From: Flavobacteriales bacterium CG_4_10_14_0_2_um_filter_35_18
GTDB taxonomy: Bacteria; Bacteroidota; Bacteroidia; Flavobacteriales; Flavobacteriaceae
DNA: 46,360 nt
NCBI GenBank assembly: GCA_002793215.1
Contig: PFPU01000020.1
Location: 1-46,360, forward strand
Direction: 5' to 3'
The position numbers and the translations under genes are program-made. Position 1 is the first letter of the stretch. Each line of letters starts with the position of its first letter. This document shows, one piece after another, positions 16,624 to 25,230 of the stretch. The notes beneath the pieces are model-generated. The model was not told the origin of the DNA. It ran no database searches and was given only the letters and a program-made list of their open reading frames with translations.

Positions 16624-17952
16624 ATGGTCGATTTATCAATAAATTTTGCAGGTATTAAAGCACCAAATCCATTTTGGTTAGCTTCTGCCCCACCTACCAA
16701 TTCAGGATATCAAATTATGAAAGCTTTTGAGGCTGGCTGGGGTGGCGCAGTTTGGAAAACCTTGGGAATACCGGTTGTAAATGTATCGAGCAGATATGGT
16801 TCTGTAAATTATAGAGATACCCGTATGATGGGCTTCAACAATATTGAGCTCATAACCGATAGACCCTTAGCCGATAATTTAAGAGAAATTGAAGAAGTTA
16901 AAAAATATTTTCCAAACCACGCCGTGATTGCCTCCTTAATGGTAGAAACGCGCAAGGAATGGATTCAAATCATTAAAGATGTTGAAAATGCGGGCGTTGA
17001 CGGAATCGAATTAAATTTTGGTTGCCCCCATGGTATGTGCGAACGCGGCATGGGTTCGGCTGTTGGTCAAGAACCCGAAGTTTTAAAAACCATCGTAGAA
17101 TGGGCAAAAGATGCTGCAAAAGTTCCAGTAATCACCAAATTAACGCCCAATATTTCTCATATTACCGACCCTGGTTTGGCAGCTTATCAAGGGGGAACAG
17201 ATGCTATTTCTTTGATTAACACCATAAAAAGTATTGTTGGTATTGATTTAGATACCTACGCGCCCTACCCTATTGTTGACGGAAAGGGAACAAATGGCGG
17301 TTATTGCGGACCTGCAGTAAAACCAATTGCCATGAATATGCTCAAAGATTTGGCACAACATCCCGAAATAAGTAAAATCCCCTTATCAGGTATTGGCGGT
17401 ATCGAAACATGGCGAGACGTTGTTGAGTTTATTCTACTTGGCGCAACCTCTATACAGGTTTGTACGGCAGTCATGCATTACGGATTTGGGATTGTTCGCG
17501 AAATGGATGCCGGTTTACGCGCCTTTATGGATACAAAAGGCTATCATACCATTTATGATTTTGCGGGTTTGGCACTTCCTAACGTAACTGAATGGAAACA
17601 TTTGGATTTAAAATACAAAGTAATAGCCGCAATAAATCCAGATAAATGTATTGGATGTGATTTGTGTTATATTGCCTGTGATGATGGGGCGCATCAAGCC
17701 ATTGCCCGGTCAATAGATCTCAAAAATAGAATTCCGAGTATTATTGAAGAAAATTGCGTGGGTTGCAATTTATGCTCATTGGTTTGTCCGGTTGAAAATT
17801 GCATCACCATGCTTAGAAAAGATGACGGAACCGCTCACGTTACTTGGGCTGAACGCACAAATGCCGATGATATTCCAACAAGCTTTAATGATAATCGCGC
17901 TGGTGGTATTGGGCATTTTGTGCCAAAACCCACAGATGCTTTAAAAAGTTAA
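16624..17952 (+). CDS. preA: NAD-dependent dihydropyrimidine dehydrogenase subunit PreA
   Basis: 442 residues. Residues 1 to about 330 form a dihydroorotate dehydrogenase-like FMN barrel with the active-site segment LNFGCPHGM (Cys134, equivalent of mammalian DPD Cys671; the adjacent Ser of the mammalian enzyme is Gly here). The C-terminus holds two [4Fe-4S] motifs, CIGCDLCYIAC and CVGCNLCSLVCP. With PreT it forms the heteromeric enzyme that reduces uracil or thymine. It is the last gene of the catabolic cluster even though it performs the first step. No strong terminator follows; a 16-bp palindrome lies 37 nt after the stop. Confidence 0.94.
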   Translation: MVDLSINFAGIKAPNPFWLASAPPTNSGYQIMKAFEAGWGGAVWKTLGIPVVNVSSRYGSVNYRDTRMMGFNNIELITDRPLADNLREIEEVKKYFPNHAVIASLMVETRKEWIQIIKDVENAGVDGIELNFGCPHGMCERGMGSAVGQEPEVLKTIVEWAKDAAKVPVITKLTPNISHITDPGLAAYQGGTDAISLINTIKSIVGIDLDTYAPYPIVDGKGTNGGYCGPAVKPIAMNMLKDLAQHPEISKIPLSGIGGIETWRDVVEFILLGATSIQVCTAVMHYGFGIVREMDAGLRAFMDTKGYHTIYDFAGLALPNVTEWKHLDLKYKVIAAINPDKCIGCDLCYIACDDGAHQAIARSIDLKNRIPSIIEENCVGCNLCSLVCPVENCITMLRKDDGTAHVTWAERTNADDIPTSFNDNRAGGIGHFVPKPTDALKS

Positions 17953-17988
17953 AGTAGCTTTTATTGGACTTGATTTTGAGGTCTATTG

Positions 17989-18004
17989 CCTATTTTAAAA
18001 TAGG
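17989..18004. repeat. perfect 16-bp palindrome after preA
   Basis: CCTATTTTAAAATAGG is a perfect palindrome in the 152-nt gap between preA and the CarboxypepD_reg gene. It could be a weak hairpin ending the pyrimidine transcript or an operator for the following gene. The AAAATT after it is not a T run for the plus strand, so it is not a classic terminator. Confidence 0.4.
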
Positions 18005-18104
18005 AAAATTACGCGTAAATTTTATACACAAACCATCTTTTTTTTAACTTGCTTTTCACATTACTTTAACTAAATTTACTTTATTAAGTTTTTAATATTG
18101 CACC

Positions 18105-18944
18105 ATGCAAAAATCAATAATTACGCTCTTACTGCTGACCCTTGTCATTATAGTTAATGGTCAAGAAAACAATACTTTAAATAAAAAAACCTTAAAAGGC
18201 AAAATTGTCAATAATCAAGATAATTCACCTTTGCAAAGTGCTGATATTCTAAATTTGAATTCTGTTAGAGGGGTTACCACCAATAATGCAGGGCAATTTG
18301 AAATTACGGCGCAACCTAACGATACAATTTTTATATCTTATGTTGGATTTCAATCGATTAAGCTTAAAATTACCAATGATTTGCTAAAAGGTAATGAACT
18401 TTTAATTTCGATGTACGAAAAGGTTATTGATTTAAATGAAGTTACGCTTAAACCACATGAACTTATTGGCGTATTGGTAGTTGATGCCAAAAATGTGCCG
18501 CTCGATCGGTTTACGCGTATTCACATTAATGGCATTTCTCAAACTTATGAAGTAGGACGCCCAACTACACGAAACTACGGCTCCGTTTTGAGCGCCCTTT
18601 TTAACCCAATTGATTTTTGGTACAACAAATTTGGCAAAAAGCCGCAACAACTAAAAAGATTGAAACAACTAAAAGAGCAAGATGACGTGCGCGGTATTAT
18701 GGAACAAAAATTTAGCCGAGAAGTGCTTATGGATTATATGGATATGAGCAAAAAAGAGCTCGAAGATTTGCTCGACGATTGCAACTATTCCGATTATTTT
18801 ATCAAAAAAGCCAGCGATTTGCAGATTATTGAAGCGGTTCTCGATTGCTATGAAAATTATAAAGCCCTTAAAAAAGGAAAAGTTGGAAATGACTTTACCC
18901 CCGTTAAAGTTAAAACCGATACCATAAAAAAAGCCAACAATTAG
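18105..18944 (+). CDS. exported protein with a CarboxypepD_reg-like domain
   Basis: 279 residues. A signal peptide (MQKSIITLLLLTLVIIVNGQ) is followed by a CarboxypepD_reg-like beta-sandwich (PF13715 type) at about residues 28-112: LKGKIVNNQDNSPLQSADI, then GVTTNNAGQFEI and DTIFISYVGFQ, the layout that opens SusC/TonB-dependent receptors. No plug or barrel follows; instead there is a charged helical C-terminal half (LKRLKQLKEQDD, MSKKELEDLLDD) of unknown role. Such proteins are common in the Bacteroidota and lie in the periplasm or cell envelope. Transcribed alone. Its stop codon lies inside a terminator hairpin. Confidence 0.8.
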   Translation: MQKSIITLLLLTLVIIVNGQENNTLNKKTLKGKIVNNQDNSPLQSADILNLNSVRGVTTNNAGQFEITAQPNDTIFISYVGFQSIKLKITNDLLKGNELLISMYEKVIDLNEVTLKPHELIGVLVVDAKNVPLDRFTRIHINGISQTYEVGRPTTRNYGSVLSALFNPIDFWYNKFGKKPQQLKRLKQLKEQDDVRGIMEQKFSREVLMDYMDMSKKELEDLLDDCNYSDYFIKKASDLQIIEAVLDCYENYKALKKGKVGNDFTPVKVKTDTIKKANN

Positions 18945-18957
18945 TTGGCTTTTTTTT
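18926..18957. terminator. bidirectional rho-independent terminator
   Basis: AAAAAAAGCCAAC and GTTGGCTTTTTTT form a perfect stem around AATTA. T runs occur on both strands, so it can stop the CarboxypepD_reg gene (whose TAG is in the hairpin) and the convergent SPFH gene. Confidence 0.85.
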
Positions 18958-18980
18958 AGTTGGTAACAATAAGATTACCC

Positions 18981-19793
18981 CTAATTATTTCCTAAAATAA
19001 TTGGCAATCCATCTTTACCTCCAACAATTACAACCTTTGCATTTGGAGAGGCAGCTAATTGCAAAGTGGCATCAATGCCTTTATCTTGCAAAATTTTATC
19101 GGTCAACGAAGCACTCAAAATACGGTTAGCATCGGCTTTACCTTGTGCTTCAATAATTTGTTTTTGAGCTTCTTTAGAGGCTTTGGTTAATCTAAATTCA
19201 TACTCTAAAGATTCTTGTTCTTGACGTAATTTGCGTTCAATGGCGTCTTTAATGGCTGCTGGAAGTGTAACATCTCTAACCAAAATAGCATTCAATTGCA
19301 CGTATTGTGGCTCAAGAATTTTTCTTGTTTCTTCAAATATTTCATCCTGAATGGCATCGCGTTTTGATGAATACAATTGCTCAGGCGTATAACGGCCAAC
19401 CACACTTCGGGTAGCAGAACGCACTGCGGGTGTAATTACATTTTCTAAATAATTTTTACCTCTCGTTTTGTGCAAAAGTCCTAATTTTTCAAATTTAGGT
19501 TGGTAAAGTACCGAGGCATCAAGTTTAATAGCCAAACCGTTAGAAGACAAAACTTCCATTCCTTTTTCTAAAAGCTCTTGTTGTTTAACATTGTAAATGG
19601 TTACATTATTCCAAGGGGCAATCACATTAAACCCTTCATCGAGTGTATTGTCGATTTCAACGCCACCACCAAATGTTTTAAATAAAACACCTGCTTCGCC
19701 ATAGCCTATGGTTACTGAGGATTTTGCAATAATAATAATTGTAATAATAAATATTACAACGCCCGGAATTAAAAATTTTGGAGGATTAATCAT
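18981..19793 (-). CDS. SPFH/prohibitin-family membrane protein
   Basis: 270 residues. An N-terminal transmembrane segment (about 7-24, FLIPGVVIFIITIIIIA) is followed by the SPFH/band 7 domain (GYGEAGVLFKTFGGGVEI to about 195) and a long charged helix rich in Glu, Lys and Gln (IERKLRQEQESLEYEF ... KEAQKQIIEAQGKADANR), the standard prohibitin coiled-coil. Such proteins form large ring or scaffold assemblies at the inner membrane, often around FtsH-type proteases; no ftsH is nearby. It is 29 nt downstream of the VWA protein gene on the same strand, probably the last gene of fabG-VWA-SPFH. Confidence 0.88.
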   Translation of the reverse strand: MINPPKFLIPGVVIFIITIIIIAKSSVTIGYGEAGVLFKTFGGGVEIDNTLDEGFNVIAPWNNVTIYNVKQQELLEKGMEVLSSNGLAIKLDASVLYQPKFEKLGLLHKTRGKNYLENVITPAVRSATRSVVGRYTPEQLYSSKRDAIQDEIFEETRKILEPQYVQLNAILVRDVTLPAAIKDAIERKLRQEQESLEYEFRLTKASKEAQKQIIEAQGKADANRILSASLTDKILQDKGIDATLQLAASPNAKVVIVGGKDGLPIILGNN

Positions 19794-19822
19794 AATTAAA
19801 TTTATTTAAGGTTAGTAAAGTT

Positions 19823-21850
19823 TTATATCAAACCGCGATATTTTCGAATAAACCATTCGGCTGATGCCGATGCGATTACAAGTAAAAACAACCACTTAAA
19901 ATCGATAAAATTTCGCGTTGAAGTTGTACGTTTTTCAATGCTTTTAAACTCATTTTCGCTTGCTAATTTTGATGACAATAATTTATAATTTTTAAGCAAA
20001 TAAGCATCACCATGATTATTGGAAGATAAATTCTTCAACCTGCCATAATCGGCATTGCTAAATTGTTGCTCTATTGGAAAGTTTAAAAGTACGAATTTAC
20101 CTTCAATAAAAACACCACTTTGGCGCTCTTTAATTTTAAAATTATAGTTGCCGGCAAGCAATTCATTCAAACTTATAGCGTACTGATTTTCAGATAATAC
20201 AAGTGGAAATATAGTTGTTTTTTTTGAATGCTCATCGGTAATTTGAATATCTAGTTGACCGCGTTTATCAAAATTATTGGTCTCATCAAAAAATTGAGCT
20301 TTAAATATGGCTGGTTGATTGGCATATAAAACCGCCTTATAATCTGCTTTAATTTGCCTTTTTGATTGATATTCTGCCAAATAAAGCACAAGATTATTCA
20401 TCAATTTATCAAAAGCATCAAAATTCTGATTTTTATTAAAACTGGCCATTCGCCATTTCCAAAAGTCATTGCCAAAAAGTACCGCTCCGCGTCTATTATT
20501 TTGGGTGTAAGTTGCCATCAAAACCTCTTGAGCCTTGCTGTTATTTGCTTTTGAATAAAGCAAAATTTGTGGTTTTATACTAAAATTTAGTTGTCCAATA
20601 TTTGATAATAAAGGTGGAAATGATTCAAAATCTAAACCATCAACAATAAAGGGTTCAAATGTATTGTTTAAATTTGGAAAGTAGTTTTCAGTTTGCTCAT
20701 TGCTATTTTTATGAAAAACTTGCTGAACGGTATTTAAAAAATTCCAATCGGTTTCGGATCCGGTAATAATAAAATTGGGGATTTTCTCTTTTTGAAGATT
20801 TTCAAAAAATAGCTTTTGACTTGCGTTAGGCTGGTAAGTTATTACAAGCTGGTATTTTTTAAGATTTAGCAATTTTCCGTCACCTATATACGCCGTAACC
20901 TTATTTTGCTTATTACTTTCGATACTTCGCTTTAAGGCTCCCAAATCAGGATGATTAAAACTGCTGATTATTAAGATATCAGATTGATTAATCAGCGTGT
21001 TTATTGAAAAATATTTTTGATTATTTAAACTGTTTTTCTCATTTTTAAAGGGCGTGAGCGTTGCTGTAAATTGATGCACCCCTGCTTTGCCAGATTCTAA
21101 TTGAAAATTCAATGTCTGCGATTTGTGATTTTCCGAAAATTCTAGGGTTTGCGAATAAAGTAGCTTACCGTTTTCTGTAACCTTAAAAGTGGTGTTAACA
21201 GCACCTTTTCCATCATATTGCAAAAAGGCCTCTACCGGAAAATGGTTCCCGGTAAACGTAAAATCATTTAAGTTTAATTGATTTATTTTTAAGTCGGCAT
21301 ATAGGGCGGTATCCCCAGCAACTAAGGTGTAAATTGGGAATTTTGCTTTGAAATATTGGTAATCATTTCCATTAGTTTGGTTTCCATCCGACAAAATGAT
21401 GAGTGCCGAATTTTTGCTATTTAATTTATTTAAATGGTCTATAGCATCATATATAATGGTCTGATTGTCATCAAATTTTAGGGTGTCAGTTGCTCTAATT
21501 TTATCGCCAAAAGCAAAATGTTGAATATTGAATTTATCAGATAATTTTTTATCCGCTTTAAGCGATGAATACGCTAATTTTATGTTTTCCGATTCCTTTA
21601 AATAGGAGATTGATTTTGACTGATCAACGGCTAAAATGAGTGTTGGTTTTTCAATAGTGTATAAATTTTTTTTAATTTTTGGATTGATGAAAAACAGGGC
21701 AATTAAAAAAAATGTTAAGGTGCGTAAAATGAATAACTGTTTAAAAACCTTATCTTTAGGAAATGTAGTTTTATAAAAATAAAAATAAAAGGAAATTGCA
21801 AGTGCTAAAACTAAAGCAAGAAAGATTAAAAGCACAGTTATAAAATTCAT
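19823..21850 (-). CDS. large VWA-domain membrane protein
   Basis: 675 residues. Two transmembrane segments at the N-terminus (about 5-26 and 40-56) lead to a von Willebrand A-type domain: LILAVDQSKS keeps the DxSxS metal site (MIDAS), and LIILSDGNQTNGND the following Asp strand. Then come several hundred residues of beta-rich extracytoplasmic sequence, with a glutamine-amidotransferase-like region (ILIISSFNHPDLGALKRSIE), and a C-terminal transmembrane helix (WLFLLVIASASAEWFI). Comparable Bacteroidota proteins are annotated only as VWA domain-containing or hypothetical. It starts 11 nt after fabG. Function unknown; a role in envelope assembly or sensing is only a guess. Confidence 0.75.
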   Translation of the reverse strand: MNFITVLLIFLALVLALAISFYFYFYKTTFPKDKVFKQLFILRTLTFFLIALFFINPKIKKNLYTIEKPTLILAVDQSKSISYLKESENIKLAYSSLKADKKLSDKFNIQHFAFGDKIRATDTLKFDDNQTIIYDAIDHLNKLNSKNSALIILSDGNQTNGNDYQYFKAKFPIYTLVAGDTALYADLKINQLNLNDFTFTGNHFPVEAFLQYDGKGAVNTTFKVTENGKLLYSQTLEFSENHKSQTLNFQLESGKAGVHQFTATLTPFKNEKNSLNNQKYFSINTLINQSDILIISSFNHPDLGALKRSIESNKQNKVTAYIGDGKLLNLKKYQLVITYQPNASQKLFFENLQKEKIPNFIITGSETDWNFLNTVQQVFHKNSNEQTENYFPNLNNTFEPFIVDGLDFESFPPLLSNIGQLNFSIKPQILLYSKANNSKAQEVLMATYTQNNRRGAVLFGNDFWKWRMASFNKNQNFDAFDKLMNNLVLYLAEYQSKRQIKADYKAVLYANQPAIFKAQFFDETNNFDKRGQLDIQITDEHSKKTTIFPLVLSENQYAISLNELLAGNYNFKIKERQSGVFIEGKFVLLNFPIEQQFSNADYGRLKNLSSNNHGDAYLLKNYKLLSSKLASENEFKSIEKRTTSTRNFIDFKWLFLLVIASASAEWFIRKYRGLI

Positions 21851-21861
21851 TATTAAAATTT

Positions 21862-22608
21862 TTAGGTTAGCATGCCACCATCAACATTAAGCACTTGCCC
21901 GGTGATATAAGTTGCTAAATTGGAAGCTAAAAACAAGCAAGCATTAGCAACATCGGCAGGGGTGCCACCGCGTTTAAGGGGAATAGCCTTGCGCCAGCCT
22001 TCAACAGTTGCTTCATCGAGCTTGGCGGTCATTTCAGTTTCTATAAATCCTGGAGCAATAGCGTTACATCGAATGTTGCGAGAGCCTAATTCAAGCGCAA
22101 CGGATTTTGTAAAACCAATAATTCCGGCTTTGGAAGCGGCATAATTACTCTGACCCGCATTTCCTTTTACGCCCACAACCGAACTCATATTGATAATGAC
22201 GCCATCGCGTTGTTTCATCATGGGTTTGATTACGGCTTTGGTCAAATTAAATACGGATTTTAGATTTACTTGAATCACACTGTCAAAATCGGCTTCCGAA
22301 ATGCGCATCAACAAATTATCTTTGGTAATTCCGGCATTATTTATCAAAATATCAATGGTTCCAAATTCATTGAGCACCTCAGCAACCAAATCTTGAGCGC
22401 TGTTAAAATCGGCCGCATTAGATTGGTAGGCTTTTGCTTTAACACCATAGTCTTTTAATTCGTTTTCTAATTCGGTAGCGGCATTTGTTGAAGCACTGTA
22501 AGTAAACGCCACATGTGCGCCATTTTGGGCGAATGCAAGGGCAATTCCTCTACCAATACCTCTTGTTGCGCCTGTAATTAATACGGTTTTATTTTCGGTT
22601 AATTTCAT
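21862..22608 (-). CDS. fabG: 3-oxoacyl-[acyl-carrier-protein] reductase
   Basis: 248 residues, classical short-chain dehydrogenase. TGATRGIGRGIA (NADP site), NNAG, catalytic Ser in NMSSVVG, YAASKAG (YxxxK) and the C-terminal TGQVLNVDGG are as in FabG. It reduces 3-oxoacyl-ACP in fatty acid elongation, in the cytoplasm. A TATATTTG box lies about 92 nt upstream, right behind the sucD terminator, so it heads its own transcript with the VWA and SPFH genes. Confidence 0.92.
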   Translation of the reverse strand: MKLTENKTVLITGATRGIGRGIALAFAQNGAHVAFTYSASTNAATELENELKDYGVKAKAYQSNAADFNSAQDLVAEVLNEFGTIDILINNAGITKDNLLMRISEADFDSVIQVNLKSVFNLTKAVIKPMMKQRDGVIINMSSVVGVKGNAGQSNYAASKAGIIGFTKSVALELGSRNIRCNAIAPGFIETEMTAKLDEATVEGWRKAIPLKRGGTPADVANACLFLASNLATYITGQVLNVDGGMLT

Positions 22609-22699
22609 CGGACTATATTTTTTGATTAAATTTTAATAATTTTATAGGATTTTAAACAATACCATTTTGTTTATATGAGTCATCCTAATTACGGAAAGT

Positions 22700-22707
22700 C
22701 AAATATA
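22700..22707 (-). promoter_or_regulatory. -7 box upstream of fabG
   Basis: The minus strand reads TATATTTG, overlapping the T run of the sucD terminator, with a leader of about 85 nt before fabG. Confidence 0.4.
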
Positions 22708-22731
22708 AAAAAAAGCTACCATTTGGTAGCC
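22706..22731 (-). terminator. rho-independent terminator after sucD
   Basis: On the minus strand GGCTACC-AAAT-GGTAGC is followed by eight T residues, 27 nt after the sucD stop. Confidence 0.85.
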
Positions 22732-22757
22732 TTTTAAATTATTTATTAAAGTTTAGT

Positions 22758-23630
22758 TTAGCCTAAAACTTCTTTTACTTTTTTACCAATTTCGGCAGGA
22801 GAATTTACAACGTAAATTCCGTTGTCGGTTAAAATCTGCATTTTGGCGGCAGCGGTATCATCTTTACCACCAACAATAGCGCCTGCATGTCCCATTGTTC
22901 TACCTTTAGGTGCGGTTTGCCCGGCAATAAAACCGATAACTGGTTTTTTATTTCCACCGGCTTTAATCCATTTTGCGGCTTCGGCTTCAAGCTGGCCACC
23001 AATTTCGCCAATCATAACAATTGCATCTGTTTCTGGGTCGTTCATAAAAAGCTCGACAGCCTCTTTAGTAGTTGTTCCAATAATTGGATCACCACCAATT
23101 CCAATGGCTGTTGAAATTCCCAAACCTTGTTTAACAACTTGGTCGGCCGCTTCATAGGTTAAGGTACCCGATTTTGAAACGATGCCAACACGTCCCTTTT
23201 TAAATACAAAGCCAGGCATAATACCTACTTTGGCTTCATTTGGCGTAATAACTCCTGGGCAATTTGGACCAACTAAGCGACAATTTTTATTGGCGATGTA
23301 ATTTTTAACAACAACCATATCTGCCGTAGGAATGCCTTCGGTAATACAAATAATCACCTTAATTCCGGCTTCGGCAGCTTCCATAATGGCATCTGCCGCA
23401 AAAGCAGGCGGAACAAAAATTATAGAAGTATCGGCTTGCGCTATTTTAACAGCATCGGCAACGGTATTAAAAACAGGTTTATTTAAATGGGTTTGTCCTC
23501 CTTTTCCAGGAGTTACGCCACCAACTACGTTTGTGCCGTAATCTATCATTTGAGAGGCGTGAAAAGTACCTTCACTACCAGTAAAACCTTGAACAATTAT
23601 CTTTGAATTTTTGTTTACTAAAACACTCAT
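22758..23630 (-). CDS. sucD: succinyl-CoA synthetase (succinate-CoA ligase) alpha subunit
   Basis: 290 residues, normal for SucD. CoA-binding Rossmann region ([14 protein letters not shown]), [17 protein letters not shown] and the phosphorylated histidine in [11 protein letters not shown] (His248). With SucC it makes succinate and ATP or GTP from succinyl-CoA in the citric acid cycle. sucC is not in the window, which is usual in this group. It lies 77 nt after the second LpxD-like gene, has its own TAAATTTG box and is closed by a terminator. Confidence 0.96.
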   Translation of the reverse strand: MSVLVNKNSKIIVQGFTGSEGTFHASQMIDYGTNVVGGVTPGKGGQTHLNKPVFNTVADAVKIAQADTSIIFVPPAFAADAIMEAAEAGIKVIICITEGIPTADMVVVKNYIANKNCRLVGPNCPGVITPNEAKVGIMPGFVFKKGRVGIVSKSGTLTYEAADQVVKQGLGISTAIGIGGDPIIGTTTKEAVELFMNDPETDAIVMIGEIGGQLEAEAAKWIKAGGNKKPVIGFIAGQTAPKGRTMGHAGAIVGGKDDTAAAKMQILTDNGIYVVNSPAEIGKKVKEVLG

Positions 23631-23652
23631 TTTTATTTAAATTTAATAGTTA

Positions 23653-23660
23653 CAAATTTA
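23653..23660 (-). promoter_or_regulatory. -7 box of sucD
   Basis: The minus strand reads TAAATTTG, ending 23 nt before the sucD ATG. Confidence 0.45.
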
Positions 23661-23707
23661 GTTTTTTGTAGGCGAACATCGAAACAAAACAACTAATAAT
23701 TTTATTT

Positions 23708-24631
23708 TTATTTTGAAGCTTTCATCAAACCTCTCAAGTATGCCAATTCTTTTAATTTTTCTCGCGATTCGCCAATGGGCGTTCCAAAGTAGGTTTTTCC
23801 ACCTTCAACAGATTTGGTAACACCGGTTTGTCCGAGAATAATCGCACCTGCGCCAATGTGAATGCCACTTGTGGTTCCTACTTGTCCCCAGATGGTAACT
23901 TTATCGCCAATAACTACGCAACCAGCAATGCCGGTTTGTGAAGCGATTAAACAGCGTTTTCCAATAATGGTGTCGTGTCCAACGTGAACTTGGTTATCGA
24001 GTTTTGACCCTTCACCAATGGTGGTAATTCCCGAAACGCCTTTGTCAATGGTACATAAAGCCCCAATATCGACATGGTCTTCTATTTTGATGCTGCCGCA
24101 GGATATCAGTTTATCATAACCTGTTTCGGCTCTATTCTTATAATAAAAAGCATCTGCTCCCAAAATACTTCCCGCATGAATGGTTACATAATTTCCAATT
24201 TCAATGCCATCATAAAGACAAACATTGGGATGAATAACACAATTTTTACCAATTTTAACCTCATTACCTATAAATACATTGGGTTGAATAATGGTTTCTG
24301 CTCCTATTACAGCTGTTTTTGCAATGGCGCTTGAAGCGGATTTAAACGGATTAAAAAACTGCGTAATCATGTTAAAATCGCGAAAAGGATCATCCGAAAT
24401 TAAAAGTGCTTTTCCCTCAGGACAAGCCACTTCTTTGTTGATTAAAACGGTAGTAGCCTTAGAATTCAAGGCTTTATCGTAATATTTTGGATGGTCAACA
24501 AAAACAATATCACCTTTTTCAACTACATGAATTTCGTTAATTCCTGTAATTTTAAAATTTGGCGAACCTATGTATTTAGCTCCAATAAGTTTAGCAATAA
24601 ACTCAAGGGATTGAGGATTTTTGAATTTCAT
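23708..24631 (-). CDS. LpxD-like acyltransferase, second copy (left-handed beta-helix)
   Basis: 307 residues. An N-terminal LpxD-type uridine-binding-like domain (ITGINEIHVVEKGDIVFVD) is followed by hexapeptide repeats (VFIGNEVKIGKNCVIHPNV and onward) and DNQVHVGHDTIIG with the expected catalytic His. It is a paralogue of lpxD at 27425-28447 but shorter. The GSDGFGFAP motif of LpxD is GADAFYYKN here, so the acceptor site may differ. Commonly annotated UDP-3-O-(3-hydroxymyristoyl)glucosamine N-acyltransferase. It lies 9 nt after efp in the lipid A operon. A role as an alternative acyltransferase or sugar-nucleotide acetyltransferase is inference. Confidence 0.8.
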   Translation of the reverse strand: MKFKNPQSLEFIAKLIGAKYIGSPNFKITGINEIHVVEKGDIVFVDHPKYYDKALNSKATTVLINKEVACPEGKALLISDDPFRDFNMITQFFNPFKSASSAIAKTAVIGAETIIQPNVFIGNEVKIGKNCVIHPNVCLYDGIEIGNYVTIHAGSILGADAFYYKNRAETGYDKLISCGSIKIEDHVDIGALCTIDKGVSGITTIGEGSKLDNQVHVGHDTIIGKRCLIASQTGIAGCVVIGDKVTIWGQVGTTSGIHIGAGAIILGQTGVTKSVEGGKTYFGTPIGESREKLKELAYLRGLMKASK

Positions 24632-24640
24632 TTTTTAGAA

Positions 24641-25207
24641 CTATTCTTTAACGCGTTCTAAGTACAAACCTTTTTCGGTATCGACTTTAATTTTATCGCC
24701 TTCATTGATAAAGAGCGGTACATTTATGCTGGCACCTGTTTCTAAAGTAGCTGATTTAGTGGCATTTGTGGCGGTATTTCCTTTAATACCCGGCTCGGTG
24801 TGAATAATTTCTAAAACAACACTTGTGGGCATTTCAACCGAAAGTGGCAAAGCATCATCGGCATTAAAAATAACGGTTACAATTTCACCTTCTTTTAATA
24901 ATTCAGGTGCATCTAAAATTACTTTTTGAAGTGTAATTTGGTTGTAATCCTCGGTATTCATAAAGTGAAAAGAGTCCCCTTCTGGATATAAAAATTGATA
25001 CTTATGTGTTTCAACGCGCACTTCATCAATTTTTCTTCCATTAGGAAAGGTGTTTTCTAAAACCTTTCCGGTAGTTAAACTTTTTAATTTAGTTCTAACA
25101 AAAGCCGGACCTTTGCCGGGTTTAACGTGTAAAAATTCAACAACTTTAAAAATATCGTTGTTATATCTCATGCATAATCCTTTTTTAATATCGGTTGTAG
25201 TAGCCAT
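24641..25207 (-). CDS. efp: translation elongation factor P
   Basis: 188 residues, three-domain EF-P. The KOW-like first domain carries the tip loop KPGKGPAFVRTK with Lys32, the residue modified in many bacteria; no modification enzyme gene is seen here. It relieves ribosome stalling at polyproline stretches. It sits between lpxA (23 nt upstream) and the second lpxD-like gene (9 nt downstream). Confidence 0.96.
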   Translation of the reverse strand: MATTTDIKKGLCMRYNNDIFKVVEFLHVKPGKGPAFVRTKLKSLTTGKVLENTFPNGRKIDEVRVETHKYQFLYPEGDSFHFMNTEDYNQITLQKVILDAPELLKEGEIVTVIFNADDALPLSVEMPTSVVLEIIHTEPGIKGNTATNATKSATLETGASINVPLFINEGDKIKVDTEKGLYLERVKE

Positions 25208-25230
25208 TAAATTGATAGTTATTTATTAAA

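Noticed and set aside
17022-17132. Suspected loss of the PreA catalytic Cys because GSAVGQ lacks the Cys of mammalian GLACGQ
   Set aside because: The catalytic Cys of DPD is the one in the NxSCP segment, and it is kept here as NFGCP (Cys134).
22822-23157. 111-residue plus-strand ORF within sucD
   Set aside because: Antisense shadow of sucD with low-complexity composition.
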